From Chondrus crispus (lineage: Eukaryota; Rhodophyta; Florideophyceae; Gigartinales; Gigartinaceae), in the NCBI RefSeq assembly GCF_000350225.1, contig NW_005179057.1:254534-318533 (forward strand): a stretch of DNA of 64,000 bases. Direction: 5' to 3'. A program made the translations under genes and the position numbers. Shown here in pieces: positions 32,027 to 41,879 of the stretch (position 1 is the stretch's first letter; every line of letters begins with the position of its first letter). The notes below the pieces were generated by a model. The model was not told the DNA's origin, searched no databases, and worked only from the letters and a program-made list of their open reading frames with translations.

Positions 32027-32291
32027 CCCCTTGCTCCGTAATGTCCCGAAAGTATTGCGCCCGCATAGATAAAATCTCTAGCGTCGCCTTCATAGCATCC
32101 TCGGCAAGCACGAGTCTTCTTGTCATATCTTCGATAGTCCCACCATGCGTCTTCGCGACGTCGAAGGCTGTAAGCCCCAACTCCGTCCAGACGCCAGCAG
32201 CATTCAAATACTCCCACTTCTTGGCCGATCGCCGGTCCCGGGAGCGGAGCTCGTTGAGGAAGGCATCTTGAGGAGGCTTGAAGTAGCCCAT
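31833..32291 (-). CDS. Gag-like protein of the DIRS-like element
   Basis: First ORF after the right repeat, 152 residues and mostly helical (GYFKPPQDAFLNELRSRDRR; LVLAEDAMKATLEILSMRAQ). It ends in a small basic/Ala-rich tail. No zinc knuckle was seen. Position and composition suggest Gag; no enzymatic motif. Confidence 0.55.
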   Translation of the reverse strand: MGYFKPPQDAFLNELRSRDRRSAKKWEYLNAAGVWTELGLTAFDVAKTHGGTIEDMTRRLVLAEDAMKATLEILSMRAQYFRDITEQGVEIARQTSFLVEQGHDAVFSESYRSARAALTSKMETEAAKMLAKARLQRASSKNGSSPGAATEE

Positions 32292-32583
32292 ATGCGTTAT
32301 GGGTACATGTGGGCCCCGATCGAAGATGGCGCCCTCACCAACCAGTCAGGCAGAATTCAGTTCAGTGACAGCAGTCGCGTAGTCGCGGCGCTCGGGCTTT
32401 GCGATCGCCCAGGCTGCATGCGGCACTGCTCCAGCGTCGGTCGCAGCGGTTGGCGCGCGTGTGCCAACCGGCGCGGCGGCCGCCGTGCCGTCTATGTCGT
32501 TGTCAGTCATGCTCCCCGGAGTCCTCTGAGTGGACTCTACTAGAACCTGTCACCGCCTCTCGTCGAGGGGAATTTCTCTTTCA

Positions 32584-32739
32584 CAAAAGAGAAATAGACA
32601 TAGCCGAGAAGTCACGAGACTCTCACCCGGCCGTCGGCGATATGTAGGACAGTGCACGCTCGGTCGAATGCCAGGTGTCGGCATGTCACTCGCTACTCCC
32701 TGGACAGCTTCACCCGCATACACAAGTGTATACAGACGC
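32584..32739 (-). repeat. Terminal direct repeat, right (156 bp)
   Basis: Partner of 28,673-28,828. Confidence 0.93.
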
Positions 32740-32823
32740 ATCCAGAGCTGTAAGTTTTTACGCAAATCCTTAGTCCATTTCGAGAAAGAGCGGTCTTTTA
32801 CAATAGACCTTGTTCTTTCGTTA

Positions 32824-33154
32824 AAATGTCAACATCGTACGCCCGTGGAGCACCCTGTCAGACCTCAATCGCACTAATCCTTACTGGAAGACTTTGGGGA
32901 ACGCTCAAGACGGTGAACGGGACTACATGAAAGCCGTCGACTTCCTCGCGCTCAAGAATGGGGTGCTGCTCGTGCCGGGATTCGCGTATGGCATGGATGT
33001 GTATCTGCGAGCGTCGGAAGAGGAATCGGAATCAGTGAGATCAGCAAGCAGCAAGTGCGCGTCCAACCTCGATATATCGGCAGCATATAAGGCTCGGCGG
33101 ACACTGGTAGGTTTGAGAAGGTCAGGTTGTTTCAATGCTGAAGTATTGCATTGA
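32824..33154 (+). pseudogene. Possible aminotransferase C-terminal fragment
   Basis: A short frame contains FLALKNGVLLVPGFAYGMDV and then YLRASEEES. This resembles the C-terminal pattern of class I/II PLP aminotransferases (GV...VPG..FG...YLR.S). The rest of the enzyme is missing, and the DIRS-like element lies about 85 bp upstream, so an older gene may have been cut. The match is short and could be chance. Confidence 0.25.
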
Positions 33155-33225
33155 ATATGGGTATGGATGGGGATTTTCGTTCGTTTGGCTCTCCGCGACC
33201 AGAGGGTGTGTAGTGTGAGCGGCGA

Positions 33226-33666
33226 CTACTCTGCGCATTCGACGTGGTGGGAAACCGGGAGGCCGTCCTCATCAGGCGCAGTGGTAAAAATGACATTCAC
33301 GCCGAACGGGACTTCCCAAGCGACCAACGCGGCGCGGCGGTCTTCCGAAAAGTCGTGCGCGCGGACGAAGAGAAGCTTGACGGCGTAGTGACAGCAATGA
33401 CGGGCGATGCGGTGCCATATGCGCTTGCTCTCGGCAATTTTGTCGTCGGAGGCGTCGTCGGTGATGACGATGACGACGACGGCCGGGATGGCGCGCATGT
33501 ATTCGTCCACGGGGTAGAAGGGCGATTGAGAGAGGGTGCGCGGGAACGGGTACATGGAAACAGGGACTTTGGCGACGTAGTAGCGGTTGGAAAATGGAGT
33601 GGTTTCGTTTGGGCTCATGCGGAAATGCGTCAGGAGGATGTCGTCGATCGCGGCGGATTCTGGCAC
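33226..33666 (-). CDS. Hypothetical 146-aa protein
   Basis: Balanced composition with alternating hydrophobic and polar stretches (YMRAIPAVVVIVITDDASDD; YAVKLLFVRAHDFSEDRRAA; WEVPFGVNVIFTTAP), suggesting an alpha/beta fold. No family was recognised. The plus-strand frame over the same DNA is Gly/Asp/Val-rich and looks like its shadow. Confidence 0.45.
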   Translation of the reverse strand: MPESAAIDDILLTHFRMSPNETTPFSNRYYVAKVPVSMYPFPRTLSQSPFYPVDEYMRAIPAVVVIVITDDASDDKIAESKRIWHRIARHCCHYAVKLLFVRAHDFSEDRRAALVAWEVPFGVNVIFTTAPDEDGLPVSHHVECAE

Positions 33667-33738
33667 CGGGATCGCGACGAGGGCGTGTGGCAGAGGGCGT
33701 GTTGCAGAGTGGTTGCGGGCGGCGCGGTTGGTTTGTAG

Positions 33739-34255
33739 TCTCGGGGTAAGTTCATGGCGGAGGTGCGCGTGAGAGTGGGAGGGACTCCCTCACAGCTTCA
33801 CACCCGTGCGAGTGAGACAGTGAGATGATGTCCTTCGGGTAGTTTTCTCGCGGAGGATGTTTTGGTAGGATTACCGAGAAAATGTGTGACGGTATTAGGG
33901 GGTACCATATTATGGATCAGTCTTAACATCTTGAATAGTAAATAATGAAGAAATTGTCCAATTCTCCTACAACTTGGCACAAAACTCCAAAGCATGCCTC
34001 TAGATCCATACATCGCTTTGGGATTGGCTGTTGAAATACAGGAAAACCGTAACAACGCCATCGCTTCCCATGAACAAGTAGCCGTTATGGGCCTCACTGT
34101 GCTGAAAATGTGGATCACATATGATATTTTCGCCCCACGAATTTTATTCATAATTGATTAGTGACTTGGTTGCACAGGTTATTCGCTGCCTGAATAGCTG
34201 CTTTTTAGCCTCGCAGCAGCCCGGCGCTGGGCCCGACGCTGGGACCGGTTAGCTT
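33739..34255. other. Intergenic, no gene seen
   Basis: No supported ORF; A/T-rich in its second half. Confidence 0.4.
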
Positions 34256-35878
34256 TCAGACGCTCCGCTCGAGCAGGCATTTGAGCAAGCCAGATGCGGT
34301 GTTGCTCTTTTCGCGCCTCCTCCTCCACCTTTGCTGACGCTTCTCCTCCAACTCCCGCTCTTTCTGTGCCCTTTTTGCGGCTGCTTCGGCCGCCCGCACC
34401 TCACGCTGCAACGCTGCTTCTTGGCGCTGCAAAGAACGCTCTTCAAGCACCTTGAGCACATCATCCCTTGTCAATAAAGCTCCTGATCTCGTTATCAAAG
34501 TACCGCTTTCAATGACACTGCCGTCACTGCGCAGCATATTTCGGGAATGTGTGAATGCTTTGACAAGGTCCTTGTCTGTGTCGAATGCTGCCGTCTGGTC
34601 TTCATCCCTCTCAAAATTGGTGATATCAGTCTGCCGGATCACACCAGCATTAGCTCCCCCATGTCCTCTTTTCCACACACCGCATGCATCGAAACCGCTT
34701 ATGATATTGTCCGGACGGACGGACTCGTAGTACACCCGTGTCAATATTTCGCAGAGTGTGTAGATATCATTCGTTTTTCCCGCAACGGAATACGCTCTAC
34801 TGTTCAACAGGTTTCGAAACGACGTCTTGAATGGCGAAAAAACCGCATAATCGAGCACTTGAGTCCTGTGACTTGTGTGAGCGTGCAGACCGATGACAAC
34901 AACACGGCCGTTCTTGAGGGCGTGAAGAGACCTGTACGTGCAATGGGCACCGTAACTATCCATTTTGAGAACAATGTGGCGGTGTTTCTCACGCAGTATT
35001 TTGGTCTCCTCCAGAAACTTTAATGTCCACTGATAGAAGATTTCGGAGTCCACACCAGCCTTCTCCCGGTACACGCAATAGGAATTGGGAGGGAGAAAGC
35101 TAGCAGGAGTTTCTGTCGTTCCGTCAGAGCGAATGCGGTGTTTGGTTTTTTTGCCAGGCAGCACTGTAAGTGGGCTCCAAGCCCGCCCGTCTCCAGACAC
35201 AACTGGCATAATGGTGACATGCCCAGCATTGCCAGACCACTTCAATTCGGTTGAGTTACTTTTCCCACTTGCGTCAAACACAGCCTTGCTTCGCGCGCGC
35301 GCGGCTATACGCGTGGAAAAGCCGCTTTCGTCAATGTTAAAAATTTGTTCAGCCGACGTTATCTTAAACTACTTGTACACTTGTGCGAGACGCACGAAAT
35401 GTGATGCCAAGTTTGATGGCGACATCGCTAATTGACGCGCTTTTTCTAGACTTGACCTGCGCTTGAGTGTTAGCCTGGAGTGCCGTGCAAAGAATCTGTG
35501 CAAATAGCCATTACCAGGCTTTCCATTTTTAAACGGTATCCTTTTTTGTCGCTGCGGAGGGAGGGATTGTACAAAAGTAGCAACAAGAGACTTCAAGCAT
35601 TCTCGTGACAAAGGTGTGCCTTTTTGCGAAAAGTCTAGCGCGGCATCCACAATAAACGCTTCTTCTGAGGCGGATAACACAGGTGGGCGGCCTTGTGGGG
35701 TTGCTGCAGATTGTTTCGGCTGTGCAGCGCGACGCAGGATAGAGTAGGGAACGTGGTGCATCGTTGCGCACTTTCTTATTGAGAGTTGCGAATTGCGGTA
35801 GTGGGCGAGAGCTTGTTGGACTGGAACAGAGTTCACTCCCTTGTGCCCCGGAGGGGCGCAAACGCGTTTCGATACCAT
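34256..35878 (-). pseudogene. Pogo/Tigger-type DDE transposase, one in-frame TAG
   Basis: A cut-and-paste transposase related to CENP-B. The N-terminal helix-turn-helix region includes VPVQQALAHYRNSQLSIRKC, followed by a CENP-B-type DNA-binding region (KGTPLSRECLKSLVATFVQS; GNGYLHRFFARHSRLTLKRR). After a TAG at 35369-35371 the same frame resumes. It continues to QIFNIDESGFSTRIAARARS (first Asp), VLKMDSYGAHCTYRSL (second Asp) and HTSHRTQVLDYAVFSPFK (third Asp region). The C-terminus is a long charged helix. Apart from the TAG, the frame and the catalytic acids are intact. Terminal inverted repeats were not identified. Confidence 0.85.
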
Positions 35879-36579
35879 CCGTTAGCCGCCGATGGGGGAA
35901 AGGCACAAGACAAATCTCGAGCGTTAGGGCAAGGCGTGTGGAATGTTAAAGTCGGCCGGAGCAATGGGAAGGGATGTGTTTCTATGGGAAAAAGCGCGCG
36001 TAAACTCGTTAGCTGATTTGTATTTAAATATAAAGAGCCGATTCTGCAGTAGACGAATAGAACCACATGTAGGGCTGACAGCAAGCAGTTTTTGTCGCCC
36101 AATTAACGATGAATTAGGTTCACAATTACGACGTGGTTCATGTTTTCGGAGCCCGATGATACAGTTGCGGTACAGTATCAGGTTACAGTTGCGCAATATT
36201 TAATATATCATAACGGGTTTTACGAATAGACTGAGCATAGCCCATGATTATCAAGAAATATCGTAAAGACCAAGTACTTCTAAATTTTGCTTTTGTTCTG
36301 CACATGAAGCAAATCTTTCTGCATGAACGGAGGTTTGAGACCTAGTACTCTCCATTTTTCTCTTTTGCTGACATCAATGCTTAAATATGGCATGGTTTAA
36401 TTCAGACGATTAGTCCGTTCTCGACTAACCATCTCGTAAATCTCGTAAAAACTGCAATTGTACAGAGTACAGTAACGTTGTCCGTAAAATAACGCGTCGT
36501 TTTTTTCCATTTGCCCACAAACTCGCTGGACGTGAAGTAAACCCGAGTTTGAAAAATCCCACCACGAGTTTTGCCGACT
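35879..36579. other. A/T-rich intergenic DNA
   Basis: No gene supported. A small repeat of ACAGTTGCG occurs at about 36,160-36,195. Confidence 0.4.
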
Positions 36580-36757
36580 AACGGCCCTCAGGAACGGCCC
36601 TGAGGGCCGTTCCTAACAAAGAGTTCGTGTGCTAGCACGCAAGCGCCCTGAAACTTGGCATGAATGTATTGGTTGAAAAAATTATTGGAAATGCTTTACT
36701 CCCGTTCAACCAATCCATTCATGCCAAATGTCAGGGCCGTTCCTAAGGAAGAGTTCG
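36580..36757. repeat. Nested foldback and direct repeats, MITE-like
   Basis: Three signals overlap. AACGGCCCTCA (36,580-36,590) pairs perfectly with TGAGGGCCGTT (36,601-36,611). A 22-nt arm at 36,656-36,677 (TGGCATGAATGTATTGGTTG...) pairs with 36,705-36,726 with one mismatch. A roughly 25-bp direct repeat (AGGGCCGTTCCTAA...GAGTTCG) at 36,603-36,627 and 36,733-36,757 brackets the second foldback. No transposase is encoded. Confidence 0.8.
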
Positions 36758-37728
36758 GTGTGCGTCAGGGCCGTTACCTCCAGCAAGGTACCTGCCCGCA
36801 ACAAACGCAAGTCTGGTACATCGTTGTGCCGCCCGACGGATCACATGCACCTGCGCGAATACTCGCTGAAGCGAATCTTGCAGCTCGCCACAAGGATAGA
36901 AAGGTTTTCAGTCGAAAGGGCGATGTGTTTCGTCTTCTTGACAAGCTGAGGGGGCCGTTTAGAGAGGACTTCTTTTTAGAAGCTTCTACTTGTCTATCTT
37001 CCGCGGTTGTTTCGGCGGCATCTGTGGCAGATCCTGTCGCGCATTGATCCAATGATGGACTCTGCGCAGATGAAGCGATAGGGGCGTCCATGACGCATAT
37101 CGATACGACCCGTGCCGTCTGAAACTCGTTTGTGCTGATGAAAAGAACGGAAGACAAACTTGGTTTTTCTTCACGAGGGGTCGATCTGGTACTGCTGTGA
37201 TCACGGATCTGAAACTCCTGGAAAACTCACATGCCCTGAGTTTTCGGTATGCTGTGAGTTTTGCCAAACGCGTTGTTTGAAAGATTTGCGTTCAGAAAAT
37301 CCGAGCAAACTCGCCGGCTAAACACGCGTTTTCATGACTTTACGGACAACGTTAGTATACTTAAAAGTTTAAGAAAAGAGCGTCACGAAAATACAGTGCG
37401 GTTCCTATTTCTTTATTTTTCTTTTATTTTACTTGAAAGTATTCTGCCCATTCCCTAACCACAGACGCGGACCGCTGCTGTGGAGTCACAAGCTGTTGAA
37501 CTCAGGTCATCGCTCTACGGATACTGTACCTGTGCAACCGCCACCGACCACACGTGTAACGTTTTTGTGTACACCCAGTTTCTTGAAGTGTCACTGTCAC
37601 AGAGGAGGGGGGCTTTACAGTAGTTGCCACACCAAGCACTTTCGAGGGATCAGTTGATAGTTGTGTCGCCGCTGAAATAAGAGCGGCAGTCTTGTGTCAG
37701 TAAGGCCAGGTGGCTCCAATGATTCCAA
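36758..37728. other. Intergenic, only weak ORFs
   Basis: Two overlapping opposite-strand ORFs of about 127 codons at 36.7-37.2 kb have no recognisable features and neither is supported. No other signal. Confidence 0.35.
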
Positions 37729-37753
37729 GGTACTGTACCCTTGGTACAGTACC
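37729..37753. repeat. Perfect 11-bp hairpin GGTACTGTACC/GGTACAGTACC
   Basis: The arms are separated by CTT, about 310 bp upstream of the tetraspanin-like gene. The same CAGTACC/GGTACTG core forms hairpins in the LTRs of elements C and D. Confidence 0.9.
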
Positions 37754-38063
37754 GTACGCACTGTACAACAATAGGACGTTCTGCAGCCTTTCTGCTCCAG
37801 TAGCCGTGCATGATGTACCGCTGGCTCCGCTCTCTTGCAAGATCAAGAATTCAACAGATCATCGCACACATCTTAAGACCCCCTTATTCTCCGGCGCAGC
37901 GAACCTACTTAACGATCGCCATGCATGGCATCTCCATCCGCCGGTCTCATCTTACGCGAACACTGAGACAAAAGCATTCACGGGCCTTCATCCAGTCGCA
38001 CCACCGTGAAGGAAAATCTCGTCTCGTCTCGTCATCACCTGCATCACAATCATTCTTTCCGCC

Positions 38064-38834
38064 ATGGGCTGTTGTTGCATGACCGATGACACGGGATGTA
38101 GCGAGCGATGCGACCAATACTGTCCGTGCATTTCTATGTATCCAAGCATGTGCACCGCGTTCCTCTCTCTTATTCTTGCAGCAATCTTCGCAGCTGTGTT
38201 TGGCACCTATGCATTTGTATCTCTTAGAATCAGCATCTTCCGCTTTTCCTGGCCTGCCGCTTGGCTCATCACCATCAACGCGTCTTTGCTTGCTATCGCT
38301 GCCGCCGGAGCTGTTCTAGTGTTGGCTCTTCTCCTCTGGTGTACATGCGCCTCTGAGACAAAGGGAAGGCTATGTAAGGGGTTTTATTTGTTGGGGTTGG
38401 TTGTCGCCGTTCTCGCAATATGCCTAGTCATGGTCGGCTCCATTTTCATTATTTACGGCGCCAGCGGCGACGAAACATCCTTCGCTTCTGAGTTAGAAGT
38501 CGTCTGGATGAACGAAGTAAATAATCCCAAGTCTACACTCCCATGCCGCGTTCAGAAACAGTTGTCTTGCCGCGGTTTCGAAGAGGGCGATTGTCAAGAC
38601 GGCCCCGAAACTGCAAATTTCTCTCGTTGTGGAACCGTGTGCCGAGAAGAAGACGTTGATGGTGGGAAACCAGAGTTTAACATCGTCCGCTTTCCGGGCT
38701 GCCGGGAGCGCATGTCCCGCTTTTACATTCAATGGAATGCAGTTCTTCTTGCTGGGTCGACCGTTGCTTGCATCCTCGTGTTGGTCGCTTGCTTCGTGAC
38801 ATGTACATCCGTTACGTTTGACGACGACAAGTGA
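38064..38834 (+). CDS. Tetraspanin-like four-span membrane protein
   Basis: 256 residues with four hydrophobic segments at about 28-50, 66-95, 106-131 and 224-247. The first loop is short, and the large loop between spans 3 and 4 (about 92 residues) carries seven cysteines. Tetraspanins organise membrane microdomains, and this topology with a Cys-rich large loop fits. The hallmark CCG motif is absent, the nearest being LSCRGF. The N-terminus MGCCC is a plausible site for myristoylation at Gly2 and palmitoylation of the cysteines, with more Cys up to residue 30. The start at 38,064 is the first in-frame ATG and the frame ends with TGA. Single exon. The downstream neighbour is convergent. Confidence 0.65.
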   Translation: MGCCCMTDDTGCSERCDQYCPCISMYPSMCTAFLSLILAAIFAAVFGTYAFVSLRISIFRFSWPAAWLITINASLLAIAAAGAVLVLALLLWCTCASETKGRLCKGFYLLGLVVAVLAICLVMVGSIFIIYGASGDETSFASELEVVWMNEVNNPKSTLPCRVQKQLSCRGFEEGDCQDGPETANFSRCGTVCREEDVDGGKPEFNIVRFPGCRERMSRFYIQWNAVLLAGSTVACILVLVACFVTCTSVTFDDDK

Positions 38835-39088
38835 GATCGATGCTTCGTTCCTCTGAACCGCCACAAAATGATATGCACATTGTGCCTTGTCGTTTCGCCG
38901 CCATCTCCCGACATGAGACACGTCAGACACATGTGCGCCAGTTACGGCCGTCTTTGCCGCCAGCTACTCATGGCTCGGCAAGGAATTTTGACCATGACTC
39001 CACATTCTGGGTCATGGGTGAAACAAAACCTAAGGTGAATCGTTGCGGAGGAAGCAGAGCCGGGTTGATTCTGACTTCCCGTTGCCTA

Positions 39089-40357
39089 CTAGGAAATCAA
39101 CTGGGATGATGAAAACATTCTCTGGTATACCGATGCCAGCTCTTTCGCAATGAGAGTGTCGAGCTCCGTAATACCCGGATTACCTTCAGTATTCACCCTT
39201 ACTTCAACGAACGTGTTGCCGTGATAAATTTCTGGGCAGTAGTGCGCGCCACGTGATATGAAGTGCACATATCTGACGAAAGCCTGAGCACAATCGACGT
39301 TCACAAACTTGAACGTTCTTGACAACAACTCACCCTCTCCGTGGGGAACGATAATCCAGCTGCTTTCGTACTTCCCGAGGATCTCCCTGCGCTTTTCTTC
39401 AGTCAAGACAACCGCAGAGGACGCACTTTCGAGCAATGTCATTGAAGACAGTGAAGACGTCATGTCGAAAGGTTGGCAGTCTCTGGTTGCGACAACAGCG
39501 ACTGTTTTTTCGGTCGACAGAAGAATCCCTGATGTTTCAACTTGAGCCATAGAACACAACTGATGTTCGAGGGCTAGCAGTTGTGTGAATGGCGCCAGAG
39601 CCAAGTCCGCAATGTGGCTTTGGTCAGTTCTCAAGGATGCACCTCTTACGCCGAGATCTACCAGTACGCCAGAACAGAGAGATTCCGTCGCTAGACCGGG
39701 GAGAAAATTCACCATCTGGATCGGCACCGAACGCAAGCCGTTCTTGGAGTTCTCAACGTTCTCTTCATGTACAACAAGTACAACTTTATCTGCCATGTGA
39801 GCTGCGTACTTGTCTCCGCTGATGTTATCGGAGCCAATCACCGCGTTACAATCTGCATCCACCGCATCCACGAGTGCGAGAAACACATCAAGTCCCTTCT
39901 TAAAGTTAACGGCAAGATCCGAAGGCATACCTCTATCTCTGAGCAAGGCCGCTGTAGTAGGGGACGCGGAGACGAATGCAACATCAATGAGTCCTTCCAC
40001 TTGATTGAGGGAATCGAGCGCGTCCACAAGCTTTGTTACTTCTTCCGTTTTCCCGCCGCCAATACCTATGTTCAGACCTGACTTGATGAAGTCTTCAACA
40101 GCTGCGTCAATTCCATATTTCAGCACTATGTCCCGAGAAGGTGTTTCTTCCATTGAACATCGCGCCGGTAGAACTCCTGTATTCTTTGTCGGTAGGGCAC
40201 TGGTTCTGAAAATTTTTCGAAGTGACCCACATTTCGTTGAAAGTTTTGAGGCTGATGATGAAGATGTGAGGGTGAAGGGAGTAACAAAACCAGTGCGGAG
40301 GTTCTCACGTCTTCCCATCTTGTGTTCTCGGAAGACTAACGCAATGCACGATCGCAA
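39089..40357 (-). CDS. Divergent ribose-5-phosphate isomerase A homologue, probably plastid-targeted
   Basis: RpiA interconverts ribose-5-P and ribulose-5-P in the pentose phosphate and Calvin cycles. The fold is suggested by a P-loop-like GIGGGKTEEV (residues 98-107, family GxGTGST), VSASPTTAALLRDRGMPSDL (family S.S..T......G), a long central sheet region and a C-terminal PGITELDTLIAKELA. The catalytic block differs from the family: the DGADE segment reads VDAVDADC (residues 163-170). The near-invariant KGGGGA..REK segment reads NAVIGSDNISGDKYA (171-185), so the expected Lys and Glu are missing. The N-terminal about 70 residues are Ser/Thr/Arg-rich with FVTPFTL, like a red-algal plastid transit peptide; Met14 is an alternative start. 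Single exon, ends TGA. Confidence 0.65.
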   Translation of the reverse strand: MRSCIALVFREHKMGRRENLRTGFVTPFTLTSSSSASKLSTKCGSLRKIFRTSALPTKNTGVLPARCSMEETPSRDIVLKYGIDAAVEDFIKSGLNIGIGGGKTEEVTKLVDALDSLNQVEGLIDVAFVSASPTTAALLRDRGMPSDLAVNFKKGLDVFLALVDAVDADCNAVIGSDNISGDKYAAHMADKVVLVVHEENVENSKNGLRSVPIQMVNFLPGLATESLCSGVLVDLGVRGASLRTDQSHIADLALAPFTQLLALEHQLCSMAQVETSGILLSTEKTVAVVATRDCQPFDMTSSLSSMTLLESASSAVVLTEEKRREILGKYESSWIIVPHGEGELLSRTFKFVNVDCAQAFVRYVHFISRGAHYCPEIYHGNTFVEVRVNTEGNPGITELDTLIAKELASVYQRMFSSSQLIS

Positions 40358-40736
40358 TTGATATTGTTGTGAGCTTGGGGCGAGCTAGCCCGTAGTTGAG
40401 CTATTGTGACACTTTGACTCGTTTTTCAGCCCTCGCATCATCTGAGGAATGTTACCTGCTTATGGGTTGCGGAGATGAGCTTAGAAATTTCACGTGCAGT
40501 ACGAAGCGTACGGTACTGAAAGCAAAGTGCTTGATCTCAAGCACAATTTGATCCTGCTCTTCTCCACAATTCTTTTCGCACAAAGAAATTATGGCATGCC
40601 TTTTTTGCAGGATTTCTTCAGCATTTTCAAGCACAGATGCTGTCGTGGATTGTACTGTACACGTACAGGACCATGGGTACTGTACAGTGGCCCTTACGCA
40701 TTAGTGCCGCCCCGTGTGAAACCCCAAAAATGTGCA

Positions 40737-41387
40737 CTATTGGGAGACGGCATTAGTAAGTGACGTCGTCGTCACACCTATCTGCATGCACTCGGTAATT
40801 AACATCTGCCTGCTCCGCGTTGGTTCTCTGTTGCGTTTCGCAGTGAGAAATGCGCGCTTTGCCGACCTTAGATGCGATAGAGCGTCTGGAACTTGGCACT
40901 CAGTCGTCAAAAGTTCCAGCTCTCCAAACAATTTCGCGATCCCGACGACATGGGGGATAGTCTGTCTATTGACTGTAACATTACCCCATATTGCGCTCTC
41001 ATCTTCATCACTTGATTGCATTTTAGGTGGATTCTGCACTACCTGAACCGTCTCCAAAAACATCCATGGCGTCATTGACAGACATTTCCACCACACTTTG
41101 GCAAAGTTGAGAAATTCAAGGAGGTTCAGTTCGACATGGGGGACCAATACGGACTGACGAGTCTTCATTTGAAGTGATTTGGGCTTCTCGCTTGCCACGC
41201 GGAGTAATTCTGGAGCAGTTGCTTTGATTTTGCGTACAGTGCGCTCTGCAATGCCGGACTGTCGCATGACTGCTGGTGTGCGGTGTCCATTGTGGAGCAG
41301 TTCTGCGATTTCGAGATTCTGCGAAATCGTCAGGCGCCTGGGCGTCGCTTTTTTTTCAGGAACAGGAGTCATAAGGAGCACAAGCAA
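40737..41387 (-). pseudogene. CENP-B/pogo helix-turn-helix fragment
   Basis: Residues about 15-55 form a CENP-B N-terminal/psq-like helix-turn-helix: RRLTISQNLEIAELLHNGHR and then MRQSGIAERTVRKIKATAPE. The following 150 residues contain neither the second DNA-binding module nor any DDE catalytic segment. This is most likely the 5' end of a pogo-type transposase left after deletion, or a domesticated DNA-binding protein. It is not an obvious copy of the transposase at 34-36 kb. The frame is uninterrupted. Confidence 0.5.
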
Positions 41388-41879
41388 AGATCCGTGAACA
41401 GAGCTCGGTGGCGTGCGGAGGATCGGACTACCGGGCAGCTTTCACATGTTTGACACGTACGGACGGTAGCCTAATGGCCGGAACCGTATGACATGTGGCA
41501 CTTTTCGTGTTCGTGTGTCTGGGCCTGCACTATTGGGAGGTTGGCACAAACAAAAGCGACACTAATGCGTGAGGGCCACTGTACTTGACACCTCGCTGGA
41601 CTCGGACAGTCCAATCATGGACCTCAGACAGAAGGTTGCCTATGAAGTACATGTCCTTCCCATCTACAGAGCTTTCATTATATGCGCCTACCAAAGCATC
41701 ACGAGAGCCGTAACAGGTGCAGATGTGTTAGGCTGTGTGCTTTGATTCAAGAAAGTTGTCGCCAGCTGAATCCCATTCCGGGTTTGACAATGGGTATGCG
41801 TGGGATGCATCTCACGCCGCGACCCATGCAATCGTCGAAAATTCCCAACTTTGAATCTCCTCCTTGTTACATGTAAGGA

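Larger units (their letters stand above)
28673..32739 (-). mobile_element. Tyrosine-recombinase retrotransposon (DIRS/Ngaro-like), 4.1 kb
   Basis: Bounded by 156-bp direct repeats at 28,673-28,828 and 32,584-32,739. On the minus strand it encodes, in order, a Gag-like protein, an RT-RNase H protein and a tyrosine recombinase. DIRS-order elements integrate through the recombinase instead of a DDE integrase and leave no target duplication, and none is seen here. Direct rather than inverted terminal repeats point to the PAT/Ngaro type, but the expected extra internal repeat copy was not found. Confidence 0.85.

Noticed and set aside
33244-33738. Plus-strand Gly/Asp/Val-rich ORF
   Set aside because: Overlaps the better-composed minus-strand ORF at 33,226-33,666 and looks like its shadow.
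1376-35371. TAG read as a sense codon in this genome
   Set aside because: The DM13-DOMON gene ends naturally with TAG at 55,850, and TAA and TGA end other genes, so the code looks standard.
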